NCBI RefSeq assembly: GCF_030867095.1
Contig: NC_081827.1
Location: 214,019,310 to 214,083,309 of the forward strand
DNA length: 64,000 bases
Direction of reading: 5' to 3'
From: Alligator mississippiensis
Taxonomy: Eukaryota; Chordata; Crocodylia; Alligatoridae
Shown: piece by piece, positions 58,801-64,000 of the stretch
Layout of the letters: the number at the start of each line of letters is the position of its first letter
Numbering within the stretch: position 1 is the first letter of the stretch
Position numbers and translations under genes: made by a program
Notes under the pieces: model-generated
What the model saw: the letters and a program-made list of their open reading frames with translations, nothing else
The model's database searches: none
What the model was told of the DNA's origin: nothing

Positions 58801-61658
58801 CCTTGATGGTATGCTCATTTTCTTTTTACCAGTGATCTAAACTACCAAGCCTTTTTATCATCATTTGGCAGTGCTATGTTGGCTAGCACTATGGAAGAAA
58901 GAGACTTGGGGGTCATCATTGACCACAAGATGAACATGAGCCTGCAATGCAATGCTGCAGCTAGTAAAGCGACCAAAACGCTGGCTTGCATCCATAGATG
59001 CTTCTCAAGCAAATCCCGGGATGTCATTCTCCCCTTGTACTCGGCCTTAGTGAGGCCGCAGCTGGAGTACTGTGTCCAGTTTTGGGCTCCACAATTCAAA
59101 AAGGATGTGGAGAAGCTTGAGAGAGTCCAGAGAAGAGCCACGCGCATGATCAGAGGTCAGTGAAGCAGACCCTACAATGACAGGCTGAGAGCCCTGGGGC
59201 TCTTTAGCCTGGAAAAGTGCAGGCTCAGGGGTGATCTGATGGCCACCTATAAGTTTATCAGGGGTGACCACCAGTATCTGGGGGAACGTTTGTTCACCAG
59301 AGCGCCCCTAGGGATGACGACTAGGTCAAATGGTCATAAACTACTACAAGACCGTTTCAGGCTGGACATAAGGCAGAATTTCTTTACTGTCCGAGCCCCC
59401 AAGGTCTGGAACAGCCTGCCACCGGAGGTGGTTCAAGCGCCTTCATTGAACACCTTCAAGAGGAAACTGGATGCTTATCTTGCTGGGATCCTATGACCCC
59501 AGCTGACTTCCTGTCCTTTGGGCAGGGGGCTGGACTCAATGATCTTCCGAGGTCCCTTCCAGCCCTAATGTCTATGAAATCTATGAAATCATACAACATT
59601 TTTTGTGACAGTACTTTCTGTCTGTATTCTTCCATTCATGCTCAGATTTTAGCAATGCCTATACTAAGAGATACTAAGACATTTAAAATGTGTTTTTATT
59701 CAACTTCAGAACATTTTGAACAACATCTGAAACACCTCTCCAATACTGCAAAAACATCACTTACTGGGCTTTAAGTCTTTCACATATCATCAGACATACT
59801 ATTTCAGCTGCTGCTGCTTTTGCTCTTATACAAAGACTTATACAGTAGATTATATGATTGTCATAATACCTTTGGCCCAGGCAATCCTATACCAGTTTCC
59901 CCAGGGAATCCAGGAGGTCCTGTGAGGCCTCTTTCCCCCTGTAAAAAGAGAAAAAGAAAGCAATTCTACTTAAAACTTTTCAGTTTTGTAAGTTTCTGGA
60001 AGACTCAGACACTCAAATTGCTTAAAAAGAACAGATTTTGAATATGAATAACAGTTCTACTTTTGCTTAGCCTTTTAGTAATAAAATATTTTAGTCTCAC
60101 TAATATCATCTTACATGATGGCCTTAACTACACTCTCCTCCCCTCCACACTTACAAGATGAAAAAGGTATTTCCTGTCCCCAGTAATACCAGCAAAACCA
60201 AAACTTTGCTGGTTTTAGTGTGGACATGACAATTTTCTTCACAACATTGCTGCAGGCTGGGTATGACTTTTCAATCAATGTATAGGGAACTGTGTGCTTT
60301 TTAGGGCTGTGTGAAGCTTTGGTCCCTGATTTGATTCAGCAGAGATTTGGCCCAATTCGGTGGCCAAATCTCCAAATCCAAATCGAATCAGGAGACCCTT
60401 TAATCTCTCCGAATTGAATCGGAACCCTCCAAATTGATTCGGAAAGATTCGTTGATTCAGACATACACACAGCTTTAAACGTTTTTTCTACATACCTCAA
60501 GGTAGCTTGTGGCTCATGAATGCTGCGACAGTGGGATGGATGGAGCATCCCACAGGAGTGTGGGGCGGTCCCCAGCACGCTCGGCAGCAAACCCAAAAGT
60601 GGACCAGAAGTACTTCCGGTCCACTTCTGGGTCTGCCGGGGAGCATGCTGGGCCCCCCCCCCATACACGCTGGCTTGGTGACTGGTGCCTCCTGGGTCAG
60701 GGGAACACCCGGGGTCCCCCTCACAGCCTATCTCCAAGCTGCGGGGCGTGTGCGGGGCCTCCCAGAGCGCTCCCCGGCAGACCCAGAAGTGGACTGGAAG
60801 TACTTCTGGTCCACTTCCAGATCCCCCGCTGAGCATACGGGGGGCACCCCTGTGCTCCCGTGGGACGCTTCATCTGCCCCACCATCACAGAATTCATGAG
60901 CTGCGCCTGGTACCTCAAGGTACGTAGAAAAATCATTTAAAGCTCTGTCTATGGCCAAATGCTGATTTTCTGAATCAGCATGAAATCTTCAGATTCGGTC
61001 TAATCAAATCAGGGATAGTAATCCAAATCAATGAATCAAATCACTGTCCCTGATTTAGGCTAAATCTGAATCAAATATGGCCTGTTTCACACCCCCCCAG
61101 TGCCTTTTGTGTTCTAAATGCAATGCAGAATCTAAATGAAACAGAACTAAATGGAGGGCATCTCTGAACAGCAAAATGATTAACCTTTCAGATGAATCTA
61201 CCCAACATAGGCAGCCACGCTGCTGAGAAGCCCTAGTCAAAACTGGACAGGAAAAAGAGACAAGAAGCTGTCAGAATTATCAAATTCTCTTGAGACCCAA
61301 GGCATAGGGATATGTCCCCACTACAGAGGAAGGCAAAAGCACCTACAGTCTGTACCAATCTGACTATACCAATCTGACCATGAGAAAATTCCTTTCTATG
61401 GCAAATATGGCAATTGGTTTGACACCGCTAATTGGACTGCTCTAAATATCTCAAAGTAATACTTAACACCTTGCTAGGTAATACGTATAGATGTCAGATA
61501 TGGGATTTCCTGGAAATATAACAGGGGAGGAGAAGGGCAGAGAAGAACATTGTTTTAATAAGGATATTATTTATAATAGTAAAGAAAACAGAAGTTATTC
61601 TTGCCTTTGATCCTTGCAGACCTTCAGGTCCTTGATCTCCAGGTGACCCTTGTGGACC
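21056..61658 (-). CDS. COL28A1-like: Collagen XXVIII-type alpha chain (3' part: collagen domain, VWA2, Kunitz)
   Basis: This gene encodes a secreted extracellular-matrix collagen of the collagen XXVIII family: VWA, interrupted Gly-X-Y domain, second VWA, linker, Kunitz. Twenty-six minus-strand exons from 61658 down to about 21060 join in one frame. They give 450 collagen residues (the family's collagen domain is about 528), a VWA domain with a complete MIDAS, a Ser-rich linker and one Kunitz domain. That domain order is diagnostic for collagen XXVIII; collagen VI alpha 3 also has VWA and Kunitz domains but a different layout. The N terminus (signal peptide, VWA1) is off the right edge. The 3' end lies about 3 kb upstream of the BBS5 start codon on the same strand. 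Human COL28A1 is not next to BBS5, so this may be the COL28A2-type paralogue known from fish. A candidate polyadenylation signal (AATAAA on the minus strand) lies at 19773-19778, unproven. Confidence 0.9.
21719..21896 (-). mobile_element. CR1 LINE 3' end fragment
   Basis: 'ctagggtcggaagggacc', 'gatcatcaagtccgaccccctgccctgggcaag' and 'accacctcccttggg' are the complement of the CR1 3' end. Only the last 180 bp remain. In the intron between the Ser-rich and Kunitz exons. Confidence 0.85.
22279..22489. mobile_element. Non-autonomous hAT element, 211 bp
   Basis: The left terminus CAGTGGGATCCAGCC and right terminus (TTGGCCACCCCTG) are imperfectly complementary. Target duplications CCTTAGGC (22271-22278) and CCTTAAGC (22490-22497) differ at one base. 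It lies in the intron upstream of the Kunitz exon. Confidence 0.75.
23089..23187 (-). CDS. COL28A1-like: Serine-rich linker exon before Kunitz (99 bp)
   Basis: Entry phase 1, exit phase 1. The peptide contains [20 protein letters not shown] and [12 protein letters not shown], about half Ser and Pro, typical of an O-glycosylated stalk. CACCTACAG acceptor and CCAG|GTTACA donor. It joins in frame to the Kunitz exon ([11 protein letters not shown]). Confidence 0.85.
23279..23366 (-). CDS. COL28A1-like: Acidic linker exon between VWA2 and Kunitz (88 bp)
   Basis: Starts in phase 0 with [20 protein letters not shown] and ends PFSPSVNTK plus one base. The [10 protein letters not shown] run is strongly acidic. 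CTTCCAG acceptor, AAAG|GTATTT donor. Likely a flexible, possibly tyrosine-sulfated (VYEDSEED) spacer; sulfation is inference from the acidic context. Confidence 0.85.
23909..24153 (-). CDS. COL28A1-like: VWA2 tail exon
   Basis: A 245-bp exon read as [20 protein letters not shown] followed by [16 protein letters not shown] and a Ser-rich stretch, ending LSQPLVP. ALESKL with a downstream Cys is the last helix of a VWA domain of this family. After NRIG the sequence looks unstructured. The acceptor lies in a T-rich tract (TTTAAG), and the donor CCG|GTAAAA is weak but agrees with the phase-0 exon that follows. Confidence 0.9.
25060..25617 (-). CDS. COL28A1-like: VWA2 domain exon
   Basis: A 558-bp exon that starts [20 protein letters not shown] and encodes nearly a whole von Willebrand factor A domain, the ligand-binding module of matrix collagens. 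The metal-ion-dependent adhesion site looks complete: DxSxS in [10 protein letters not shown], the Thr in [10 protein letters not shown], and the Asp in VLTDGQAD. N-glycosylation sequons occur at NAT (GRNATRIG) and NTS (VNTSDPT). The GCAG acceptor and CCAG|GTGTGT donor agree in phase with both neighbours (1 and 1). Confidence 0.95.
25850..25886 (-). CDS. COL28A1-like: Linker exon between the collagen helix and VWA2 (37 bp)
   Basis: Twelve codons plus one base, [12 protein letters not shown] then the first base of Gly. The acceptor is CTTACCTAG and the donor GTAAGT. It is needed to change phase from 0 (end of c20) to 1 (start of the VWA2 exon), which supports it strongly despite its size. The amphipathic Ile/Leu pattern and the Cys suggest a short helix that may help the chains associate. 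Confidence 0.88.
26545..26580 (-). CDS. COL28A1-like: Collagen exon c20 (36 bp), end of the triple helix
   Basis: Twelve residues, [12 protein letters not shown], four perfect triplets. TTGCAG acceptor and TCA|GTAAGC donor, phase 0. Next in the transcript comes the short [13 protein letters not shown] exon at 25850-25886. Confidence 0.9.
26722..27711. mobile_element. Foldback hAT element, 990 bp, with perfect target duplication
   Basis: Termini TAGAGATGCACTGAG and (AATGCACCCCTA) are complementary at the core. The 8-bp duplication CTGTATAG is exact at 26714-26721 and 27712-27719, so the insertion is fairly recent. Inside, a GC-rich arm (about 26960-27240) pairs with a reversed copy (about 27300-27560) around a centre near 27270. 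No transposase. The same arms occur in the element at 56269. Confidence 0.85.
28296..29482. mobile_element. Solo LTR of an endogenous retrovirus-like element, 1.2 kb
   Basis: Starts TGTAACAGTTAC, ends GTGCTACA and is flanked by the exact 5-bp repeat CTGAC (28291-28295 and 29483-29487). A TATA-like CATATAAA lies at 28463-28470. No internal retroviral genes adjoin it, so it is a solo LTR. The exact duplication suggests moderate age. It sits in the intron between collagen exons c19 and c20. Confidence 0.65.
29638..29718 (-). CDS. COL28A1-like: Collagen exon c19 (81 bp, uninterrupted, Lys/Glu-rich)
   Basis: Twenty-seven residues, nine perfect triplets beginning [17 protein letters not shown] and ending GEP. 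The GEKGKKGEK run is highly charged. Perfect triplets at the C-terminal end of the helix would suit nucleation of folding. CAAAG acceptor, CCT|GTGAGT donor. Confidence 0.92.
29832..30150. mobile_element. hAT-like element, right end decayed
   Basis: Begins CAGGGATATCAAACTAATCA and contains 'ctggtccacaggccagattggg' and 'gatgatagggctct', shared with the element at 5879. The expected complementary right end is not recognisable past about 30140. Confidence 0.5.
30379..30447 (-). CDS. COL28A1-like: Collagen exon c18 (69 bp)
   Basis: Twenty-three residues beginning [12 protein letters not shown] with the interruption GPP-GE-GLL, ending GPK. It is the last 69-bp exon before the uninterrupted C-terminal end of the helix. 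AAG|GTACAG donor. Confidence 0.92.
31538..31606 (-). CDS. COL28A1-like: Collagen exon c17 (69 bp)
   Basis: Twenty-three residues beginning [12 protein letters not shown] with the interruption GPP-GE-GIQ, ending GTK. AAG|GTATAA donor, phase 0. Confidence 0.92.
31990..32345 (+). repeat. Uninterrupted copy of the interspersed repeat split at 9.9-17.1 kb
   Basis: Continuous sequence matching all three pieces listed above, from 'ctgcaaaaccgggacactgac' through 'gtggataaatgtcaggtag' to 'cctggggctcagtgcacccaattctcccag'. It provides the empty-site reference for both insertions in BBS5 intron 1. Confidence 0.6.
32546..32632. repeat. Compound microsatellite (CA)n-(CT)n-(TA)n
   Basis: A run of TG/TA, then (CA) about 9 copies, (CT) 6 copies and (TA) runs, all within 90 bp, about 100 bp from collagen exon c16. 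Confidence 0.85.
32731..32799 (-). CDS. COL28A1-like: Collagen exon c16 (69 bp)
   Basis: Twenty-three residues beginning [12 protein letters not shown] with the interruption GPP-GE-GLP, ending GPK. AAA|GTAAGT donor, phase 0. The intron between c15 and c16 (4.8 kb) holds a nearly open CR1. Confidence 0.92.
33893..36771 (+). mobile_element. CR1 LINE, 2.9 kb, ORF2 nearly open
   Basis: One reading frame covers endonuclease ([42 protein letters not shown]) and reverse transcriptase ([40 protein letters not shown]) to [20 protein letters not shown] and a TAG near 36678. It is broken by a single TAG at 34350. The catalytic box is FADG ([11 protein letters not shown]) instead of FADD, and four residues are missing after DLDK. 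The 5' end is truncated at about 33893 and the 3' tail is typical CR1. It is very similar to the copy at 10130, which points to fairly recent CR1 activity. Confidence 0.92.
36772..37090. repeat. Degenerate minisatellite after the CR1
   Basis: Loose units of 65 to 85 bp with 'cccc.actt.ggggggt' followed by 'gactgctgctg'. About four to five copies, GC-rich, no coding sense. Confidence 0.5.
37584..37652 (-). CDS. COL28A1-like: Collagen exon c15 (69 bp)
   Basis: Twenty-three residues beginning [12 protein letters not shown] with the interruption GPE-GV-GVP, ending GPK. AAG|GTACAG donor, phase 0. The intron before it in transcription order spans 37653-38811. Confidence 0.92.
38812..38880 (-). CDS. 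COL28A1-like: Collagen exon c14 (69 bp) with a triple-helix cysteine
   Basis: Twenty-three residues beginning [12 protein letters not shown] with the interruption GLK-GD-GYP and ending GPP. The Cys in the first triplet is the only cysteine I find in the 450 collagen residues and could make an inter-chain disulfide. CCT|GTAAGT donor, phase 0. Confidence 0.92.
40697..41000. mobile_element. Possible hAT-like element
   Basis: Begins CAGGGGTAGGCAAAGTGGC, a typical hAT-type terminus, with GC-rich filler after it. The right end is not clear. Confidence 0.35.
41430..41925. mobile_element. Possible hAT-like element, about 0.5 kb
   Basis: The left end CAGTGCTCAGCCTTG and right end (AATCTCCAGCC read on the other strand, then GCACCCTTG) are partly complementary. 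The interior repeats 'gcttgacctggcccc' phrases. The target duplication is unclear. Confidence 0.4.
42025..42093 (-). CDS. COL28A1-like: Collagen exon c13 (69 bp)
   Basis: Twenty-three residues beginning [12 protein letters not shown] with the interruption GEP-GI-GLP, ending GAK. AAG|GTAAAT donor, phase 0. Confidence 0.92.
42344..42371. repeat. (ATT)n microsatellite
   Basis: Nine ATT units, flanked on both sides by the same TTTAAAAAACATTATTA, so the tract seems to lie within a small local duplication. Confidence 0.85.
43281..43398. repeat. Imperfect palindrome with GATATCTTTTATTGGAC core
   Basis: The 40-bp left arm (43281-43320) pairs with 43359-43398 with about eight mismatches around a 38-bp loop. 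The core 'gatatcttttattggac' is shared with the long palindrome at 54722, so both belong to one foldback family. Confidence 0.6.
43506..43862. mobile_element. Non-autonomous hAT-type element, 357 bp
   Basis: Termini CACATCTACACATAC and (CATGTAGATGTGC) are complementary. The 8-bp flanks GCTGTGAG (43498-43505) and ACTGTGAG (43863-43870) differ at one base. It belongs to the 'cacatctacac' group, like the copy at 52861. Confidence 0.7.
44062..44130 (-). CDS. COL28A1-like: Collagen exon c12 (69 bp) with a widened interruption
   Basis: Twenty-three residues beginning [12 protein letters not shown]. At the usual break it reads [11 protein letters not shown]: the Gly that should restart the repeat is Ala, so the interruption is longer than in its sister exons. 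AAG|GTAACA donor, phase 0. Confidence 0.9.
44953..45024 (-). CDS. COL28A1-like: Collagen exon c11 (72 bp, uninterrupted)
   Basis: Twenty-four residues, eight perfect triplets beginning [12 protein letters not shown] and ending GAK. The donor AAA|GTATTT is weak. It is the second of only two 72-bp exons. Confidence 0.9.
46609..46677 (-). CDS. COL28A1-like: Collagen exon c10 (69 bp)
   Basis: Twenty-three residues beginning [12 protein letters not shown] with the interruption GTP-GI-GIQ, ending GEK. AAG|GTCAGA donor, phase 0. Confidence 0.92.
47177..47364. mobile_element. hAT MITE, 188 bp
   Basis: Inverted termini CAGTGTTTCCCAAC and GTTGGGAAACACTG match perfectly for 14 bp. Flanks CGCTAAAT (47169-47176) and CTCTAAAT (47365-47372) differ at one base. 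No coding capacity. Confidence 0.88.
47710..47781 (-). CDS. COL28A1-like: Collagen exon c9 (72 bp, uninterrupted)
   Basis: Twenty-four residues, eight perfect triplets beginning [12 protein letters not shown] and ending GQK. It carries the third base triplet that the 69-bp exons lack, so it has no interruption. TTGCAG acceptor, AAG|GTCTGT donor. Confidence 0.92.
48389..48457 (-). CDS. COL28A1-like: Collagen exon c8 (69 bp)
   Basis: Twenty-three residues beginning [12 protein letters not shown] with the interruption GER-GI-GEP, ending GSK. The charged GES/GER triplets resemble integrin-binding collagen motifs, but whether they bind is not known. AAG|GTATGG donor, phase 0. Confidence 0.92.
49678..49746 (-). 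CDS. COL28A1-like: Collagen exon c7 (69 bp)
   Basis: Twenty-three residues beginning [12 protein letters not shown] with the interruption GPP-GQ-GLP, ending GSK. TTTCAG acceptor, AAG|GTAAGG donor, phase 0. Only 141 bp from c6, the shortest intron seen in the gene. Confidence 0.92.
49809..49880. repeat. (TAGA)18 microsatellite inside a 141-bp intron
   Basis: Eighteen uninterrupted tetranucleotide units. The tract ends 7 bp from the donor of collagen exon c6 and fills half of the intron between c6 and c7. Confidence 0.95.
49888..49956 (-). CDS. COL28A1-like: Collagen exon c6 (69 bp), before the TAGA-repeat intron
   Basis: Twenty-three residues beginning [12 protein letters not shown] with the interruption GLP-GI-GIQ, ending GEK. 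The donor AAG|GTGGGA starts only 7 bp from an 18-copy TAGA tract that fills half of the 141-bp intron to c7. Confidence 0.92.
50420..50488 (-). CDS. COL28A1-like: Collagen exon c5 (69 bp)
   Basis: Twenty-three residues beginning [12 protein letters not shown] with the interruption GLP-GI-GIR, ending GEK. AAG|GTGAGC donor, phase 0. Confidence 0.92.
50489..53484. other. Collagen intron c4/c5, mostly unique AT-rich sequence
   Basis: Three kilobases with only the hAT at 52861-53124 recognised. I found no further exon with a Gly-X-Y pattern or a good splice pair. Confidence 0.5.
52861..53124. mobile_element. Non-autonomous hAT-type element, 264 bp
   Basis: Termini CAGTGGCCACGTCTACACAA and (TTGTGTAGATGCACCCAGTG) are complementary. 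Flanks AAAAGAAT (52853-52860) and AAAAGTAT (53125-53132) differ at one base. The interior repeats 'actactgcacagtag' four times, itself palindromic. Confidence 0.78.
53485..53553 (-). CDS. COL28A1-like: Collagen exon c4 (69 bp)
   Basis: Twenty-three residues beginning [12 protein letters not shown] with the interruption GSP-GE-GLP, ending GPK. AACAG acceptor, AAG|GTACAG donor, phase 0. It contains two Gln-rich triplets in a row. Confidence 0.92.
54722..54989. mobile_element. Long foldback element with 109-bp arms
   Basis: Arms 54762-54870 and 54882-54990 are complementary with about four mismatches around an 11-bp loop. The arms contain 'ttggtctaataaaagatatcaaatt' and 'cctgacgaagggttttt'. The outer left part adds GTTTTAGCCGTGTTGGTCT. 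The direct repeat CTTAAGTTAGG flanks it (54711-54721 and 54990-55000). An 11-bp duplication is not hAT-like and hints at another mode of insertion. Class unknown. Confidence 0.75.
55938..56006 (-). CDS. COL28A1-like: Collagen exon c3 (69 bp)
   Basis: Twenty-three residues beginning [12 protein letters not shown] with the interruption GPP-GL-GEP at positions 16-17. It ends GLP rather than the Lys that ends most of these exons. The donor is CCG|GTATGT and the phase is 0. Confidence 0.92.
56269..58013. mobile_element. Foldback hAT element, 1.75 kb, two tandem palindromes
   Basis: The left terminus CAGTGGTCTCCAACC and right terminus (GGTTGGTGACCACTG) are complementary. Flanks ACTTAACG (56261-56268) and ACCTAAAG (58014-58021) agree at 6 of 8. 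The GC-rich interior has one inverted pair (about 56700-56930 with 57000-57190) and a second (about 57350-57560 with 57590-57800). Open frames here reflect base composition. No transposase. Confidence 0.78.
58862..59589 (+). mobile_element. CR1 LINE 3' fragment, distinct subfamily
   Basis: Encodes the C-terminal part of CR1 ORF2 ([80 protein letters not shown]), with one internal stop near 59161. The tail GGACTCAATGATCTTCCGAG, ending in TCTATGAAA repeats, differs from the other copies, so it is another subfamily. Confidence 0.88.
59870..59938 (-). CDS. COL28A1-like: Collagen exon c2 (69 bp)
   Basis: Twenty-three residues beginning [12 protein letters not shown] and ending GLPGPK. The triplet run is broken once (GET-GI-GLP), where two residues replace a triplet at positions 16-17. 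GT-AG splice sites, phase 0. Confidence 0.92.
60302..61099. mobile_element. Foldback hAT-type element, 798 bp
   Basis: The left terminus TAGGGCTGTGTGAAGC and right end (GTTTCACACCCCCCC) are complementary. Flanks GTGCTTTT (60294-60301) and GTGCCTTT (61100-61107) differ at one base. AT-rich subterminal parts repeat 'gattcggatttg'-like motifs. The GC-rich centre has two inverted copies of 'agtggac..gaagtacttc.ggtccactt'. No transposase. Confidence 0.75.
61605..61658 (-). CDS. COL28A1-like: Collagen exon c1 (54 bp) with a GC splice donor
   Basis: Eighteen residues, six perfect Gly-X-Y triplets ([10 protein letters not shown] then PEGLQGSK), phase 0 at both ends. The acceptor is AATAG. The donor reads AAG|GCAAGA, a GC donor with an otherwise perfect consensus, and no GT lies close by. 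This is the most 5' exon of the gene that I can place. Confidence 0.85.
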
Positions 61659-64000
61659 CTATTAAAATAAAAATGTTTTTATTAGAATTTTTTAACCTTT
61701 TAGAATAAGGGAGTTAGAGAAGCAAACAATATTTCCCCCCACTACAAATGAAAACACTTGTTATGAATGCTTAAAAATTTAACATACTTCATAATCCAAG
61801 ATCTATGCATATAACTCCCACTGATATAAATGGGAGCAGTATAAACATCTCAGGAAAGATTTTTTTGAGGCTTCAGGCAATCCTTAACAATCAGAGATCA
61901 GGGATGTCACCTAAAACCAAGGCAGATCAGCCTATTGCCAGGTTCATTTTTTTCTTTTTTCACGCAGAATAAAAAGTAATTATTAAAAAAATATATAGTT
62001 TTAGTTTGCCTATAATTCCTGTGTTTATATTGCAAGCTTCTATGGATTTTTACTTAAGTAGGGTTATTCTTTTCTATACAATATGCAGCTTCCAGTAAAG
62101 GATGTTTTGACAAACATGATTAATTTAAAATGTGCAACTTTGACTTTCCTGGGCTGTATATTGTTTCATAACTTTTTCCAATTTTACATTATTTTTTTTG
62201 GGTGCTTTAAAGCAAGCTTGTATAGGAAGCACCAGCTGTGTTTAAAGTTGCATGTAAAATGCTTGGGGAAATGAAGGGTAGTGGAATTTTTTTCCTTAAT
62301 TAATGGCTTCAGGGTGGTCAGTCAAAATGTAATAGAATTTGAGAGATGGGATTGGAGGCACAGTTCACTGCTTTTAACAGGTATGAAGTAGAAGGGGCTT
62401 AGCTCAGGGGAAAATTCGGAGATTCTTCCTCTCCCCTAGATAGAAGCTGCTCATCTCAGAGAGGGAGTGTGATGCTGGAGCTTCTCCTCAAGGGAGTAAC
62501 CCTCTTATGGCCTCCCCAACCAATCAGAAGCATTCAAGAGCACCCCAAGGGCATATGAGCTGCCCACAAATTCTGCCAAATAGTGTTCCTTTTGTAGATG
62601 AAACTGAAGTAGATTATGATGTAAATAAGATCACCCATACTATGTTCATGAACTGCATATTCATTTAACTGCTTACAGAATGAACGAATGAACTTTGAAT
62701 AAGTAAGAAGCAATACCAAAGGCACAAACAGAAGTGCAGCTCCCCAATCAATCTCATGGCACTCCACATAAAGTGCCATGAGTTAGACCAATCCTCTCAA
62801 CCCAACAGACCTTAGCTGTTGGATCGGGAGGGTGGGGGACCAAACTTCAATTTGGAGCTGATAGGTTGCATATCAGCAGCCTCTTCCTCTAGTCCCCTCC
62901 TTCCTCTCCTAGCTCAGGTGCTGTCTCAGGATGGGAGGAGGGGAGAAGGGAGGGAAGGGAGATTGAGTTGGGGTTTTCCCAGCCTGCACTGGAGTGGACA
63001 CAGGTAGATTGTAGCCTCCTGCCTCGGGGGGCTCCAATCCACCTGCCCCCTCTCCAGTACAGAGTTAAAGAAGTGAAGTTAAAGAAGCCGATCTTCTTTG
63101 GAGTGCCTTCATATGAACCCTCAAACAATGAGGGTTAATTTGCTGCATGATTAGATCTTCTATTAGGACACAGCTGTAGAGCACTTTCAAGGGGCTGACT
63201 GCACAACAAATGTGACTTTTGTCTGCACCGCGGATGATCTGTCTACTACTGGGGGACCAAGATATATGTAGGTACTTCAGTGATCCCCTGCTTGGTCCCT
63301 TTTTTGAGGAGGGAAAATACAATGATTTGGGGAATTGATGTACAGTTAATAAATTCTGTTTGACATCTTGAAGATATGACCATGAAAATTGCCACTTTTA
63401 TTGGAAAGGCCTCCAGTTCTACCTACCAAACTAGGAAAAATAAAGAAGAATTAACCTTAATGACTGCACATTGGTATGCTGAGAACCAATATAGTCCAAA
63501 AATCTCTGCAGGGGACTGGGTTTTAGGAAACACTAGAAATTCCAAAATGGAACAAAAAACCCTGACATAGTAATGGCAGCATGTAAACTGGGGAATACTG
63601 ACAAAGACAGTCAGGAATTTTGTGGCACTAGGAAGAGACACACAGATTTTTGGAGCAGGGACATTAGCTGTGAATAATGAGGGTGAAATCCTGGTTCTGT
63701 TGAAATCAACAGAAGTCTTACAATTGAGATCAGTGGGCCATGTTTACACTTCAGGAGTTTTTACTGAGTAGGAAGTGCAGAATGAGTTTCACCTGGTTTT
63801 TCCACAAGGTGAAGCATTAAACAGAGGGAAATGAATCCATCATCCAAAAGTGAGAGGAGCCAAATCTCTTGCTTAGAGAAAATATATAAACACACATTAA
63901 TTTGCGTGAAATCAGTCCTAAAGTGTTAAATGTAAAACAAGAATATTTTCACAGGAAAAAATCTTTGTGCCTTGAAGGGAAGACATTCTAACTTACTCAG
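61659..64000. other. Collagen intron upstream of exon c1
   Basis: No exon found. The sequence is AT-rich with a short GC-rich patch at about 62870-63060. Remaining collagen exons, VWA1 and the signal peptide must lie to the right of the window. Confidence 0.4.

Noticed and set aside
63991-64000. Possible donor of a further collagen exon at the right edge (CTGA|GTAAGT on the minus strand)
   Set aside because: Collagen exons here are phase 0, so the exon would end in the stop codon TGA. Only four bases are visible, so it cannot be supported.
1-64000. tRNA, rRNA and CRISPR arrays
   Set aside because: No cloverleaf with A and B boxes, no rRNA core motifs, and the tandem arrays present are minisatellites or microsatellites without spacers.

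Overview
This window looks like a non-mammalian amniote nuclear genome, most likely a crocodilian and less likely a turtle. The clues are CR1 LINEs ending in tandem 'tctatgaa'-type repeats, many small non-autonomous hAT-type DNA transposons, and two vertebrate genes with large introns. There are no prokaryotic features.

Left part (1 to about 18.1 kb): the 5' end of BBS5 on the minus strand. Coding exon 1 (17827-17888) lies in a CpG island with CCAAT and GC boxes. Exon 2 (5675-5757) and exon 3 (4020-4085) follow, and the gene continues past the left edge. Intron 1 (12 kb) is packed with repeats. An older interspersed repeat was split twice, once by an LTR that holds a CR1 and once by a hAT element that holds another CR1. 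There is also a hAT with a 49-bp minisatellite and a Tigger-like transposase remnant.

Middle and right (about 21 to 64 kb): the 3' two thirds of a collagen XXVIII-type gene on the minus strand, in tandem with BBS5 (its 3' end faces the BBS5 promoter). I resolve 26 exons by splice sites and reading phase: 20 Gly-X-Y exons (450 residues), a short linker exon, a VWA domain with an intact MIDAS, a VWA tail exon, two acidic/Ser-rich linker exons and a Kunitz exon. Fifteen of the 20 collagen exons are exactly 69 bp with a two-residue interruption at the same place. The signal peptide, first VWA domain and remaining collagen exons lie beyond the right edge. Human COL28A1 lies on chromosome 7 and BBS5 on chromosome 2, so this may be a second collagen XXVIII locus (COL28A2-type) absent from mammals; that is an inference.

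The introns hold a nearly open CR1 ORF2, a solo LTR, and many hAT-like elements whose 8-bp target duplications can be read directly. Several are long foldback elements with GC-rich arms, and two with different termini share the same internal foldback cargo. Simple repeats include an 18-copy TAGA tract inside a 141-bp intron. I saw no tRNA, rRNA or CRISPR.
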